From JAJDIA01 sp031555145 (GTDB lineage: Bacteria; Bacteroidota; Bacteroidia; Bacteroidales; Tannerellaceae), in assembly GCA_031555145.1 (NCBI GenBank), contig JAVBUR010000007.1, positions 1 through 64,000 of the forward strand: 64,000 nt of DNA, read 5' to 3'. The notes below the pieces were generated by a model. That model saw nothing but the letters and a program-made list of their open reading frames with translations. It made no database searches and was not told where the DNA came from. How positions within the stretch are numbered: the stretch's first letter is position 1; the number at the start of each line of letters is the position of its first letter. The position numbers and the translations under genes were made by a program. Of this stretch, positions 1 to 9,474 are shown piece after piece.

Positions 1-51
1 TATTCCAGGGGCTTACACCCCTGGCTACGAACACGATACCCCTGACGGGGC
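1..51. repeat. Two adjacent GC-rich hairpins, REP-like
   Basis: CCAGGGG (5-11) pairs with CCCCTGG (18-24), followed directly by GGCTACG, and CCCC (38-41) pairs with GGGG (46-49). A hairpin followed by the same GGCTACG occurs after dnaK at 60364-60391, so this may be one copy of a dispersed extragenic repeat. It could also be a terminator for a gene left of the window, although no T-run follows. The repeat reading is inference. Confidence 0.4.
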
Positions 52-501
52 ATTTTCACTGTCACGACCTCAAGTTATCCCCATACACGCATCAAAAGAT
101 GTGTATAAAGAGTAGCTTTGAAGGCGGGGAGCCGAGATACCTTCTGATACCTCAAAAAAGATTCAAATTTCGTTGATATTGAAAGTAATGGGCATCTGTC
201 CATGTATCTGCCAACCGGATGGGGAAGCGGATGCGAGGGTGAGGGTACCGGAGCGTTCGTCCTGTAGGAGGGGCGATCGCCGATACCGAGGACGGAGCCT
301 TTACCAGCTTCGCAGGTTCTCTCTTTCCGGACGATTTTTCCTATTTTCAGTTCCTGGCAAACCCTACCGGCATTATAACCGGAGGTAACATAGACAAGAG
401 GATTGCCAAAACGAAAAAGAATAAAAGTCGATATTCTGTTTGATATCTCGGGCATCTTTCCGTTCTTTGCTATTCGGAAACAACTTAAATCTACCATACA
501 C
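52..501. other. Intergenic stretch, no supported gene
   Basis: Open frames exist on both strands but none shows a recognisable family, a signal peptide or a convincing ribosome site, and they overlap each other and the start of the next gene. The middle part (about 200-370) is noticeably GC-rich. I see no RNA gene. It presumably holds the leader of the peptidase gene that follows. Confidence 0.5.
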
Positions 502-2739
502 ATGAAACGTATGAATCGACTCGTATCCGTAGTGATCGGGCTGCTTTACGGATGTATTTGTCTGGCACAACAACCACTGGTGCTGGAAGATGTAATTAAC
601 GGCCAACTGATCCAATCGCGCGGCGTAAGTGCCATGACCTGGATGAAAGACGGCGAACGCTATAGTCGCCTCGAGCGGAATGCGGAGGCCGGTGGCATGG
701 ATGTCGTAGCCTACCGTGCCAAAGACAATGCCCGTGAGGTGATCATCCCTGCCAGCCGCTTTATCAACAAAGAGACAGGTAAGCCGATTGCTATCCGCAG
801 CATCGACTGGAGCGAAGACAACGGGAAGGTATTAATCTACACCAATACCCAACGGGTATGGCGCTACGATACCCGCGGCGATTACTGGGCGCTGACACTT
901 GCTGACGGACGGCTGCAGCAACTTGGACAAGGACTGCCCGAATCGTCGATGATGTTTGCCAAGTTCTCGCCCGATGCCAGCCGGGTGGCCTATGTATCGA
1001 AAAACAATCTCTACGTGGAAGACCTTGCCACATCGAAGATCACCCAGCTCACCAGCGACGGTAGTGAAACGATTGTGAATGGAACGTTCGACTGGGTGTA
1101 CGAAGAAGAGTTCGACTGCCGCGACGGTTTCCGTTGGAGCCCCGACGGACAGTATATTGCTTACTGGCAGAGCAATACGGAAGGAACCGGGGTGTTCGAC
1201 ATTATCAATAATGTGGAATCACTTTATCCTACCATCCTTCGCTTCCCCTACCCTAAAGCCGGCACTACAAATTCGGCAGTGAAAGTAGGTTTCCTGCCTG
1301 CCGTCGGAGGAACCACAACCTGGATCGACCTGCCGGGCGATCCGCGAAACAACTACATCCCGCGCATGGACTTCATCCCGGGGCATAACGAACTCTTCAT
1401 TCAACAAATGAACCGTCAGCAAAACACAAATAAAGTGTGGCTCGTTAGAATAGAAGACAATACACCACGGAACATCTTAACCGAGACCGATGCTGCCTGG
1501 CTGAACACCAACGACAATATCATATGGAACAAAAATGCGACCTGGTTCACCTGGGAAACCGAGCGTAACGGATGGCGCCAACTCTGCCGTATGAGCCGTG
1601 ATGGTAAATTTATGTCTTACATCACGCCGGCTCAGTACGATTATATTTCGCTTGTGGGGACAGACATGGAGAAAGACATCGTGTACTTCATCGCCTCGCC
1701 GGATAACTTCACCCAACGTTACCTGTACAAAGCCACCCTATTCGGCAAAAAGAACAATGTAGAACGCCTTACTCCTGTCGATCAGGCAGGCCAACACCGC
1801 TACTCGATGTCGCCGACAGGCAAATGGGCCGTTCATGCATTCAGTAACGCGGCCACACCGCCGGTGATCGATATGGTATCGTTCCCCAAACACCAGTCCG
1901 TCCGCATGATGGAAGACAATGCCCAGGCAAGGGCACAGTATGCGGCGTTGAATCTGCGTGCGAAAGAATTCGTCAAAGTACAGTCGGGTAACCTTACACT
2001 GGATGCCTGGATGATTAAACCGGTGAACTTCGATGCATCGAAGAAGTATCCGGTGATTATCGACGTATATGGAGAGCCGGCTGGTTCAACCGTACAGGAT
2101 AGTTGGGGAGGCGGCGACCTCTGGGATCAATATATGGCTAACCAGGGATATATCGTAGTCAGCATCGAGAACCGCGGAGCGAACGCACCCCGTGGCCGCG
2201 AATGGAGGAAATGCATCTACGGCGAAGTGGGCACCTTCTCAGCCGAAGATCAGAGCCGGGGTATTACCGACCTGGCGCGTCAATACAGCTATATCGACGC
2301 TTCCCGCATCGGCATCACCGGTTGGAGCGGCGGCGGCAGCCAGACGTTGAACTGTATGTTCCGTTATCCGGATATCTTCCACACAGGTATTGCCATTGCT
2401 TTTGTAGCCGACCAACGCCTGTACGATACCATCTATCAGGAACGCTACATGAATACGCCACAGGAGAATCCCGAGGGATACCGCAAAGGTTCGCCCATCA
2501 CCTACACCGCAGGCCTGAAAGGAAACCTGTTACTGATCCACGGCACGGGCGACGACAATGTACATTACCAGAACTGTGAGTTGCAGGTAAACGAACTTAT
2601 CCGTCACGGCAAGCTATTCTCCCAATTGAGCTATCCAATGCGCAGCCATGGTATCTACGAAGGTGAAGGGACGACGCTTCACTTGCGTAAAAGCATGGCC
2701 GACTATTGGTTAAAAAATCTTCCCGCAGGAGGCCGATAA
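502..2739 (+). CDS. Dipeptidyl peptidase IV-like serine peptidase (S9 family), exported
   Basis: A 745-residue exported peptidase. The N-terminus (MKRMNRLVSVVIGLLYGCICLAQ) is a signal peptide; I start here rather than at an in-frame ATG 99 bases upstream because that would bury the signal peptide. A DPP-IV N-terminal propeller region (about residues 30-480, with WSPDGQYIAYW) precedes an alpha/beta hydrolase domain. The catalytic triad is visible: Ser609 in GWSGGGS, Asp684 in HGTGDDNVH, and His716 in RSHGIYEG; the Asp-His spacing of 32 matches the family. Such enzymes release N-terminal X-Pro/X-Ala dipeptides in the periplasm and support peptide use. The length and motifs are standard for a Bacteroidales DPP-IV. 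Exact P1 preference cannot be read from the sequence. Confidence 0.93.
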   Translation: MKRMNRLVSVVIGLLYGCICLAQQPLVLEDVINGQLIQSRGVSAMTWMKDGERYSRLERNAEAGGMDVVAYRAKDNAREVIIPASRFINKETGKPIAIRSIDWSEDNGKVLIYTNTQRVWRYDTRGDYWALTLADGRLQQLGQGLPESSMMFAKFSPDASRVAYVSKNNLYVEDLATSKITQLTSDGSETIVNGTFDWVYEEEFDCRDGFRWSPDGQYIAYWQSNTEGTGVFDIINNVESLYPTILRFPYPKAGTTNSAVKVGFLPAVGGTTTWIDLPGDPRNNYIPRMDFIPGHNELFIQQMNRQQNTNKVWLVRIEDNTPRNILTETDAAWLNTNDNIIWNKNATWFTWETERNGWRQLCRMSRDGKFMSYITPAQYDYISLVGTDMEKDIVYFIASPDNFTQRYLYKATLFGKKNNVERLTPVDQAGQHRYSMSPTGKWAVHAFSNAATPPVIDMVSFPKHQSVRMMEDNAQARAQYAALNLRAKEFVKVQSGNLTLDAWMIKPVNFDASKKYPVIIDVYGEPAGSTVQDSWGGGDLWDQYMANQGYIVVSIENRGANAPRGREWRKCIYGEVGTFSAEDQSRGITDLARQYSYIDASRIGITGWSGGGSQTLNCMFRYPDIFHTGIAIAFVADQRLYDTIYQERYMNTPQENPEGYRKGSPITYTAGLKGNLLLIHGTGDDNVHYQNCELQVNELIRHGKLFSQLSYPMRSHGIYEGEGTTLHLRKSMADYWLKNLPAGGR

Positions 2740-2825
2740 AGATTAACAGATACTTTTAAAACAATTTATCGCCCATTGTTTGTTATATATACAGATATTG
2801 ACATACAATAACGAATAATAATAAA

Positions 2826-3341
2826 ATGAAAAAGTATCTGTTAGTTATTACTGTGCTCGCCCTATTGGCAAGCTGTGGCGGAAAAAAAGCCGAAAGTGAC
2901 ACGCCGGTGGTAGTGGAGGAAGACGACATTGTAGTCACCGAAATACCGTCCGATATACGGGAATTACTGATCATCGTGCCTGAAATGGGCGAGGTCATTG
3001 AAGAACAATACAGCGGGATTATACCTAGTGATCATACCGCAAGCATCTCCTATTTGCTAACGCTGTATTACCAGCAAGGCGGTGACGGTGGTGTATACGG
3101 ATTGGCTACAACGACTCAGGAGATGGATGAAAAAGACAATACGTCGACGTACAGCTACGGGAAACGGGAAGTGATCAGCGGCGCTCCTTTCGACGCCAAT
3201 GCCATCATCTATAAGCTGATACCGGCAACCGGCGAGTCTCCCATTTATTTTCTGGCGAACGAAGAGGGGCTAACGAAGTTGGACGATCAGATGAAGCCCC
3301 ATAATTCATCCCTGAATTATACATTGGCACCGATCCTGTAA
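2826..3341 (+). CDS. Predicted lipoprotein of unknown function
   Basis: A 171-residue protein with a lipoprotein signal: a short charged N-terminus, a hydrophobic run, and the lipobox LLASC with Cys17 as the probable lipidation site. An acidic linker follows (PVVVEEDDIVVTE). The rest is soluble in character and I recognise no family. It lies 86 bases after the peptidase gene on the same strand and is closed by a strong terminator, so it may be a separate short transcript or the end of a two-gene unit. A role at the cell envelope is inferred from the lipobox only. Confidence 0.75.
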   Translation: MKKYLLVITVLALLASCGGKKAESDTPVVVEEDDIVVTEIPSDIRELLIIVPEMGEVIEEQYSGIIPSDHTASISYLLTLYYQQGGDGGVYGLATTTQEMDEKDNTSTYSYGKREVISGAPFDANAIIYKLIPATGESPIYFLANEEGLTKLDDQMKPHNSSLNYTLAPIL

Positions 3342-3360
3342 CAACAGCTTATTATATAGA

Positions 3361-3393
3361 AAAGGCCAACGGTTATGAAACCGTTGGCCTTTT
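3361..3393 (+). terminator. Rho-independent terminator
   Basis: A stem of AAAGGCCAACGG and CCGTTGGCCTTT around a short loop, ending in T-rich sequence. It lies between the convergent lipoprotein and C1 peptidase genes, and because it is A-rich on one side and T-rich on the other it may serve both strands. Confidence 0.85.
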
Positions 3394-3419
3394 CTATATA
3401 CTATATAATACAGTACTGA

Positions 3420-4604
3420 TTACTTAATACCCAGTTTGGTGCGGAGAGCGGCAGGAATGGCATTCTTGTGTACCACGATATCCATCGTCTTGTAACGGAC
3501 AAATGCTTCGGACACATACCAGGAACCTTTATATTTACTGTCGGTTCCCCAGGAATTCTTCACCATATAGAACTTCTTGCCGGTCTGATCTTTAGCGATA
3601 CCATAGATCTGCATACCGTGGTCGTCGGTTGTCTGGTAGTTGTCGTAAGCAGCCTGACGCATTTCAGGAGTGATGGCCAACTCCTGGCAGGGCTTTTCAG
3701 CCAGTTTGCGCAGTTCGGCATTACGTTCGGAGGCGCTGAGACCTACCCAACGGTCCTGATCCGAGCCCGAAGATTCGATTGCTTTCACATCAGGAACCAC
3801 ACCGATACCGTTACGGGTAAAGCCCATCTCACTCACGTCGGAAGCCCAAGCAATGGTATAGCCGGTATTGATTGCATTGTCGAACACCTGGATAAACTCG
3901 TCTATCGGCAAGTTGTAGGAAGAAGACCAACGCCAGTTGTCAGGGATTTCCAGCGGGAAGGCTGCATAATACGGATGGTGGGAATAAGAGGTCAACGAAA
4001 TATAGTCGTCCGCATTCAGGCCGAGTTCTTTGACAAAGCTCATTGGCGTATATTCCTTTCCCTGATAAGTAAATTTCTCAGGCAGGTCGCCCAGGTAAGC
4101 ATCGGCAATACCGTCGAAACCTTTCTGCCAGGCAGTAGAGAGTTTGCTGTTGCGATTCTTGATAATGCCATCCACATAACCACGCATGGCGGCTTCCATT
4201 TCACCGTGTACATGAGAGTCTTCACCATAGCTCAAGCCCGGCATCACTGATTCGGGAACCAGCCCGTAGTGCTTGATAGCATAGATCACATCGTCAAATG
4301 CACCCCCTTCACTAAACTCGAGCGAACCATGCATACGTACATATTTCTCTGCCTTATCGCGATAGGTATGGTTCACAATGAACATTTCCGACAGATCATG
4401 TTCCCCTTTTCCCATACGAATCAGTTCCGATTCGATGAAACCCAGGGTAGAAAAGCACCAACAAGTACCTGTCCGGTTCTGGTTCTTCACCGGAGTGATT
4501 TTCAATTCCTTCACGGGCGTGAAGACATAACTGCCGTCTTCCTGTGCCTGAACGGTAGAAAACGAACAAACCATCACGAGGATGGCAACAAACATCTTTT
4601 TCAT
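3420..4604 (-). CDS. Secreted C1-family cysteine peptidase (aminopeptidase C / bleomycin hydrolase type)
   Basis: A 394-residue protein with a cleavable signal peptide ending near VQAQ (residue 21). Papain-fold residues are in place: the oxyanion Gln42 and catalytic Cys48 (QNRTGTCWCFST), His329 in DDHGMQIYG, and Asn350 in KNSWGT. The six-residue Gln-Cys spacing equals that of papain. The overall pattern (Trp-rich insert, DHGM rather than the papain His context, long central insertion) fits the C1B aminopeptidase C/bleomycin hydrolase branch, which trims N-terminal residues from peptides. Most C1B enzymes are cytoplasmic, so the signal peptide points to periplasmic or surface peptide processing, a common Bacteroidales variant. 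It is transcribed toward the preceding lipoprotein gene. Confidence 0.9.
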   Translation of the reverse strand: MKKMFVAILVMVCSFSTVQAQEDGSYVFTPVKELKITPVKNQNRTGTCWCFSTLGFIESELIRMGKGEHDLSEMFIVNHTYRDKAEKYVRMHGSLEFSEGGAFDDVIYAIKHYGLVPESVMPGLSYGEDSHVHGEMEAAMRGYVDGIIKNRNSKLSTAWQKGFDGIADAYLGDLPEKFTYQGKEYTPMSFVKELGLNADDYISLTSYSHHPYYAAFPLEIPDNWRWSSSYNLPIDEFIQVFDNAINTGYTIAWASDVSEMGFTRNGIGVVPDVKAIESSGSDQDRWVGLSASERNAELRKLAEKPCQELAITPEMRQAAYDNYQTTDDHGMQIYGIAKDQTGKKFYMVKNSWGTDSKYKGSWYVSEAFVRYKTMDIVVHKNAIPAALRTKLGIK

Positions 4605-4675
4605 ATATTTTTATTTAAGTGTATTAACTGGCCGCAAATATACGTAAAGGCTTCCTATATTTTGATTATTTTCCA

Positions 4676-4683
4676 TACTTTTG
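4676..4683 (+). promoter_or_regulatory. -7 element of the proC promoter
   Basis: TACTTTTG fits the Bacteroidetes -7 consensus TAnnTTTG, 35 bases before the proC start. No good -33 TTTG is seen at the usual 19-21 base distance, so the assignment rests on the -7 box alone. Confidence 0.45.
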
Positions 4684-4718
4684 TGTGGTCAATCATTCAC
4701 TCAACAAACTATAAATTA

Positions 4719-5522
4719 ATGAAGATAACGATCATTGGAGCAGGAAGTATCGGGGGGGCTATCGCCCACGGACTTGCCAAAGGGACTATTTTTAAGGCTT
4801 CAGATATCACATGTACCACCCAATCGGAAACTTCGTTGGAAAAGATCAGGCAGAGACATCCCGACTTTGTACTGACACAAGATAATGTGAATGCTGTCCG
4901 GGGAGCTGATATTGTGATCATTGCTGTCAAACCCTGGCGGGTAGAAAGCATTATTGACGAAATCAAACCAGCGCTCGATCTCGACCGCCAACTATTTATT
5001 TCCGTTGCTGCCGGCATCACCTTCGAGCAACTCAACGGATATCTCACCAAGAATCTCGAATACGACATTCTGGCTACTCCGACTATCTTCCGTATCATGC
5101 CCAATACGGCAACCGAAGTGCAGAGTAGTATGACGTTTGTTTCCGCCCGTAATGCTTCCAAAGAACAGATCAACCTCATACTGAAGATATTCGACGAACT
5201 GGGACACTCCATGTTGGTGGAAGAGCGCCTGATGGCTGCCGGTACGGCATTGGCTTCCAGTGGCGTAGCATTCGCCCTGCGTTATATCCGCGCGGCTATC
5301 GAAGGAGGGGTTGAATTGGGCTTTTATCCCAAAGAGGCACAAGATATTGTGGTCCACACCGTGAAGGGCGCCGTTGACCTGTTGCTCGAAAATAAAAGCA
5401 ATCCGGAAGCAGAGATTGACAAAGTAACGACCCCGGGCGGTATCACCATCAAGGGACTGAATGAAATGGAAATGTCGGGCTTCACTTCTTCCGTCATCCG
5501 AGGATTGAAGGCAAGCAAGTAA
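4719..5522 (+). CDS. proC: Pyrroline-5-carboxylate reductase
   Basis: A 267-residue cytoplasmic enzyme that reduces 1-pyrroline-5-carboxylate to proline with NAD(P)H, the last step of proline synthesis. The N-terminal Rossmann motif is clear (IIGAGSIGGAIAHGL, about residues 4-18). The C-terminal dimerisation domain carries the family signature around TTPGGITIKGL. The frame is open for 450 bases upstream, but the start chosen places the dinucleotide-binding fold at the N-terminus and follows a -7 box by 35 bases; the upstream extension overlaps the C1 peptidase gene on the other strand and has no homology I can see. Length is normal for ProC. Confidence 0.95.
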   Translation: MKITIIGAGSIGGAIAHGLAKGTIFKASDITCTTQSETSLEKIRQRHPDFVLTQDNVNAVRGADIVIIAVKPWRVESIIDEIKPALDLDRQLFISVAAGITFEQLNGYLTKNLEYDILATPTIFRIMPNTATEVQSSMTFVSARNASKEQINLILKIFDELGHSMLVEERLMAAGTALASSGVAFALRYIRAAIEGGVELGFYPKEAQDIVVHTVKGAVDLLLENKSNPEAEIDKVTTPGGITIKGLNEMEMSGFTSSVIRGLKASK

Positions 5523-5603
5523 ACACCTGTCGGCTAACAATTGGTAGGTAAAGACGGTTATACCATAAAATAGTTTTTAATCAAAAATAGAAAAAGTAGA
5601 TCA

Positions 5604-6029
5604 ATGACGAAGATTTTAAATGAATTCAAGCAGTTTGCCATGCGTGGCAACGTGATCGACATGGCAGTCGGTATCATTATCGGTGGTGCATTTGGTAAGA
5701 TTGTATCATCGATGGTAAGTGATATTATTATGCCGGGCATCGGTTTGTTGGTCGGTGGCGTTAATTTCACCGACCTGAAGATCACACTCAAACAAGCAGT
5801 CATAGAAGGTGGCCAGACAGTTGCTCCGGCTGTTACAATCAACTACGGGGAATTCCTACAGGTAACATTCGACTTTATCATTATCGCCTTTGCCATCTTT
5901 ATGATGATCAAGGGGCTCAATTCGCTGAATAAAAAGAAAGAAGAAGTACCGGCAACCCCTGCCCCTCCTCCTGCCGACATCCAGTTGCTGACCGAAATAC
6001 GGGATTTGCTGAAAGAAAAGAACAAGTAA
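5604..6029 (+). CDS. mscL: Large-conductance mechanosensitive channel
   Basis: A 141-residue inner-membrane channel that opens under high membrane tension to release solutes after osmotic downshock. The N-terminus (LNEFKQFAMRGNVIDMAVGI) is the MscL amphipathic helix and start of TM1. The Gly/Ala pattern of TM1 continues to IIGGAFGKIVSS. A periplasmic loop follows, then TM2 (FDFIIIAFAIFMMIKGLN) and a Pro-rich linker to a charged C-terminal helix (LLTEIRDLLKEKNK). Length matches the family. It follows proC by 81 bases and precedes a hydrolase gene by 6 bases, so the hydrolase is probably co-transcribed. Confidence 0.95.
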   Translation: MTKILNEFKQFAMRGNVIDMAVGIIIGGAFGKIVSSMVSDIIMPGIGLLVGGVNFTDLKITLKQAVIEGGQTVAPAVTINYGEFLQVTFDFIIIAFAIFMMIKGLNSLNKKKEEVPATPAPPPADIQLLTEIRDLLKEKNK

Positions 6030-6035
6030 TGCAGC

Positions 6036-7037
6036 ATGAGGAAGTATCTGCTGACATATGCGTTCTGGGGATCACTGATCCTTGGTATCCATGCCCAATA
6101 CACGCCGGATACGCTGGGGAACGACTATATGTCACGCACACTTCAAATGCCTGCCGATTATGACGGTGATGTCGTCTGTACCATCATTAAAAAGCCTGCT
6201 TTGCCTGAGGTAAAGCAGGCTGTATTATATATACACGGGTACAATGATTATTTCTTCCAGAGCGCATTGGGAGACAGCATCAACCGCCATGGTTATAACT
6301 TTTATGCCGTAGACCTGCGCAAATACGGCCGTTCCATCCGTCCGCATCAGACTCCCTTTTTCTGTAAAAATCTCAGCGAATATTATGCTGATATAGATAC
6401 CGTTCTGACTACGATCCGTGCAGAAGGCAACCACCGGATTGTCCTGATGGGACATTCCACAGGCGGACTGATCAGTTCCTTATATATTGACAACCGGAAA
6501 GAGAAACAACCAATCGATGCCCTTGTTCTCAACAGTCCTTTCCTCGATATGAACATGAGTTGGTGGATGGAGCACATCGTGATTCCAGTCGTTTCTTTTA
6601 TCGGTAAATTCTTTCCCGGACTAACCGTACAGGGACAAGGGATTGCTTCCTATGCCGAGAGCCTGCTCAAACAATATCATGGTGAATGGAAATTCAACAC
6701 AGACTGGAAATTCGTAAATGCTCCGTCCAAGAAAGCAAGCTGGCTCAGAGCTATCCACGAAGGACACCGGAAGGTACAAAAAGGGTTGCCACTCTCCTGT
6801 CCTGTACTGGTTCTGTCGTCCGACAAATCTTTTACCGAAACCAAAGACTGGCAGGATGAATACCTGAGCACCGACATCGTACTTGATGTGGAAGATATCC
6901 AACGATATGGTGCAGGATTGGGGACTTCCGTCACCCGCCAACGGATTCCAGACGGCATCCACGACCTTATCCTCTCCTCCCGACCAGCACGGGATAATGC
7001 TTACCTGGTAATCTTTAGTTGGCTGGAGGCACTTTAA
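6036..7037 (+). CDS. Exported alpha/beta hydrolase (lysophospholipase/monoglyceride lipase-like)
   Basis: A 333-residue protein with an N-terminal signal peptide (MRKYLLTYAFWGSLILGIHAQ). The serine-hydrolase core shows YIHGYNDY near the oxyanion-hole strand, the nucleophile elbow GHSTGG with Ser141, and a late HD (GIHDLILS) that should supply the catalytic His. The lid region (about residues 165-235) is rich in Trp and aromatic residues, as in lysophospholipase-like enzymes. The start lies only 6 bases after mscL, which suggests translational linkage. The substrate is unknown; a lipid or other ester in the periplasm is inferred. Confidence 0.82.
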   Translation: MRKYLLTYAFWGSLILGIHAQYTPDTLGNDYMSRTLQMPADYDGDVVCTIIKKPALPEVKQAVLYIHGYNDYFFQSALGDSINRHGYNFYAVDLRKYGRSIRPHQTPFFCKNLSEYYADIDTVLTTIRAEGNHRIVLMGHSTGGLISSLYIDNRKEKQPIDALVLNSPFLDMNMSWWMEHIVIPVVSFIGKFFPGLTVQGQGIASYAESLLKQYHGEWKFNTDWKFVNAPSKKASWLRAIHEGHRKVQKGLPLSCPVLVLSSDKSFTETKDWQDEYLSTDIVLDVEDIQRYGAGLGTSVTRQRIPDGIHDLILSSRPARDNAYLVIFSWLEAL

Positions 7038-7053
7038 GACCAATATATTTCTC

Positions 7054-7061
7054 TACCTTTG
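7054..7061 (+). promoter_or_regulatory. -7 element ahead of the Wzi-like gene
   Basis: TACCTTTG matches TAnnTTTG exactly, 24 bases before the chosen start at 7086. That distance is one reason to prefer 7086 over an in-frame ATG at 7059, which would lie inside the box. No clear -33 element is seen. Confidence 0.45.
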
Positions 7062-7085
7062 TGTTTCAACAAAGAGCGAACACAA

Positions 7086-8570
7086 ATGAAGTTGAGAAAA
7101 GGAACCCTTGCCGGATTATTCCTTATCTGTCTGGCTACAGGAATGACTGCCCAGGAAGAGGTACAATCAGAAGCACTTACCTATAAAGCCGAAGCATTCG
7201 GATCTACAGCTTCCGGAGATTACACTCCCTTTTGGATGGTAAGCAATCGATATGGCGTTGTTCCGTTGGAAGCTGGAAACGGGTATGCAAGGGGAAGTAT
7301 CACCAATCACCAGTCGTTCGGAAAAGGTTTTTCCTGGGGGGCAGGACTGGATCTAGTGGTCGCTTATCCCCGCTACCGAAATGTCTATGTACAGCAGGCT
7401 TACGCCGATCTCCGTTACAAAAGCCTGTTGCTCACTATCGGAAGCAAAGAAACATATTATTCCTTATGGGACAAAAATCTCAGTTCGGGTGATCTGATGA
7501 TCTCTCCCAACGCACGCCCCATACCTGAGATCAATCTCAGTATGCCTGAATTTACGGTGATCCCAAGCCTAAAAGGATGGCTACAGATTAAAGGCGATAT
7601 AGCTGTCGGGCGCTCTTTTGACACCGATTATCTGAAAGACTTCACTCGTCTCCCCCAGGAATACATACAGGATGTATTGTGGCACCATAAAGCTTTTTTC
7701 CTGCGGGTTAAGGATACCCGGAACGACTATCCCTTCTCCCTCGCACTTGGATTACAGCATATCGCCCAATGGGGAGGAACATCCAACAACCCTGACATAG
7801 GCGTTCAGCCTCATTCGCTGAAAGATCTGCTAAGGATATTCTTTGCTCAAAGCGGAGGAGAGAACGCTACAGATGCCGACCGTGTCAATGTACTGGGCAG
7901 TCACCAGATCTCCTACGATTTCCAATTGGGCTTTACGAAAAAGGACTGGGCACTGCATGCCTACTACCAACATCTTTCCTCAGATAAGTCGGGCTTATTA
8001 TTTTACAATGGGACCGATGGACTGTGGGGATTACAGGCAGATATCAATCACTTTCCTTTCATCCGCAAAGTCGTAGTTGAATATCTGGAGACACGCAACC
8101 AAAGCGGCTCGTTCCATTTCATCTGGTTCGATCATGACCTGCATCCGGGACGTGGCGGTGGTGGTGATGATTACTACAATAATGAAGAATATACTACCGG
8201 GAACTCTTATTTCAACCGCTCCATCGGCAGCCCGTTGCTGACCTCGCCCGAATACAATAAAAACCGGGGATTGGGATTCCAGAACAGCCGCGTCAGCGAC
8301 TGGCATTGGGGCATGGAGGGAGATGTATCTCCGCAGGTGTCCTATCGCTTCCTGCTCTCCGTCATGAAAGGTTGGGGAACTCCACTCGCCCCTCTCCTTC
8401 AAAAGATGAGCGGTACCGCCTGGCTCGTGGATATACACTACACACATCCCCAGCTGGATGATTGGCAATTCACCGGTTCTGTAGCCGGGGATACAGGTGA
8501 TGTATTCGGCAACAAAGGAATAGGCTTCAGCCTGAAGATCTGCAAACGAGGACTATTAAAAAGATGGTAA
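7086..8570 (+). CDS. Capsule assembly Wzi-family outer-membrane protein
   Basis: A 494-residue protein with a signal peptide (MKLRKGTLAGLFLICLATGMTAQ). The N-terminal part of the mature protein (YKAEAFGSTASGDYTPFWMVSN) is the opening typical of Bacteroidales proteins annotated as capsule-assembly Wzi. The remainder alternates amphipathic strands with aromatic girdles, as expected of an outer-membrane barrel, and ends in a strand-like segment (GIGFSLKICKR). E. coli Wzi is an 18-stranded surface lectin-like barrel that anchors capsule; the same role here is by family. No capsule genes lie nearby. It is convergent with the acyltransferase gene, 28 bases away. Confidence 0.78.
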   Translation: MKLRKGTLAGLFLICLATGMTAQEEVQSEALTYKAEAFGSTASGDYTPFWMVSNRYGVVPLEAGNGYARGSITNHQSFGKGFSWGAGLDLVVAYPRYRNVYVQQAYADLRYKSLLLTIGSKETYYSLWDKNLSSGDLMISPNARPIPEINLSMPEFTVIPSLKGWLQIKGDIAVGRSFDTDYLKDFTRLPQEYIQDVLWHHKAFFLRVKDTRNDYPFSLALGLQHIAQWGGTSNNPDIGVQPHSLKDLLRIFFAQSGGENATDADRVNVLGSHQISYDFQLGFTKKDWALHAYYQHLSSDKSGLLFYNGTDGLWGLQADINHFPFIRKVVVEYLETRNQSGSFHFIWFDHDLHPGRGGGGDDYYNNEEYTTGNSYFNRSIGSPLLTSPEYNKNRGLGFQNSRVSDWHWGMEGDVSPQVSYRFLLSVMKGWGTPLAPLLQKMSGTAWLVDIHYTHPQLDDWQFTGSVAGDTGDVFGNKGIGFSLKICKRGLLKRW

Positions 8571-8598
8571 TCACACCCCAGACACACGCAATGTGCCT

Positions 8599-9342
8599 CT
8601 ACAGAAACTCCCCCCACAAAGCCGAGGCGATAATACCCTGGGTACGGTCGGCTATTTCCTGCAAACCTTTGTGTGAGGCATCAATTCCATCAGTGAGAAT
8701 AGGCGGATGGATGATCATCTCCATACGATGACGATGGATATTAAGCGAATCGATCGGTAACACATGATACGGGCCATTGATCGTGATAGGCACAACAGGT
8801 AGATGTTGATCGACCGCCATTTGGTAAGCACCTCGTTTGAAACGGATCATCTTTCCATCATACGTACGTGATCCTTCGGGAAAAACGACAACCGAAGCGC
8901 CATTCTTCAACGACTTCTCGGCATCACGCACACTGCGGGCGGCAGCCTTCACGCTGGAATTATCCACAAAAATAAATCCGGCAGCCTGGCAAGCAGCACC
9001 GACAAAAGGAATTTTGGCTATACCTGCTTTCATCACCCACTTGACTGGCACACCCAGAAAGCCATAAATCAGGAAAATATCAAATGCTCCCTGATGGTTG
9101 GCCACAAAGACATACGACTGTTTCCGATCAAAATGTGCCCGTCCCTTCACCCGCACAGGACAAAGCGCAAGGTAACAGGTCAACCGCGACCAGATCATAC
9201 CAGGATAATAGGCGAAAATCTTCTCTCCCCCAAGTAGGCAACCGACAATCGTCACCAAAGCCGTAAGCAAAGTGAGAACAAGGAAAATAGGGACTACCAA
9301 CATCCACAAATAGATCAAGTAAACGATACGTAGCATAGACAT
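8599..9342 (-). CDS. plsC: 1-acyl-sn-glycerol-3-phosphate acyltransferase (PlsC-like)
   Basis: A 247-residue inner-membrane enzyme that transfers an acyl chain to lysophosphatidic acid to make phosphatidic acid. A hydrophobic N-terminus (about residues 5-35) anchors it. The acyltransferase motif NHX4D is NHQGAFD (His83, Asp88), and the substrate-binding motif is FPEGSRT (Glu156). Phe-Lys-Arg-Gly (about residue 168) is motif III and VVPITING is motif IV. Length is normal for PlsC. It stands alone on the minus strand between two plus-strand genes. Confidence 0.9.
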   Translation of the reverse strand: MSMLRIVYLIYLWMLVVPIFLVLTLLTALVTIVGCLLGGEKIFAYYPGMIWSRLTCYLALCPVRVKGRAHFDRKQSYVFVANHQGAFDIFLIYGFLGVPVKWVMKAGIAKIPFVGAACQAAGFIFVDNSSVKAAARSVRDAEKSLKNGASVVVFPEGSRTYDGKMIRFKRGAYQMAVDQHLPVVPITINGPYHVLPIDSLNIHRHRMEMIIHPPILTDGIDASHKGLQEIADRTQGIIASALWGEFL

Positions 9343-9474
9343 AGACGCATTGATTCACAAATATAATCGCTAAATTTCATGCTTTCGATATTTTTAGTCC
9401 AAAATATTTTTTGCATTGGGTTATTATTGCTTTATTTGCGGTAGAAAAAAAATAATTATAAAATATCTATAACC

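Noticed and set aside
75..503. Minus-strand frame of 142 codons before the peptidase gene
   Set aside because: No recognisable domain or signal, overlaps other frames and the peptidase leader, and has no ribosome site I can support.
4269..4718. In-frame N-terminal extension of proC
   Set aside because: It is antisense to the C1 peptidase gene and would put 150 unrelated residues before the Rossmann motif.
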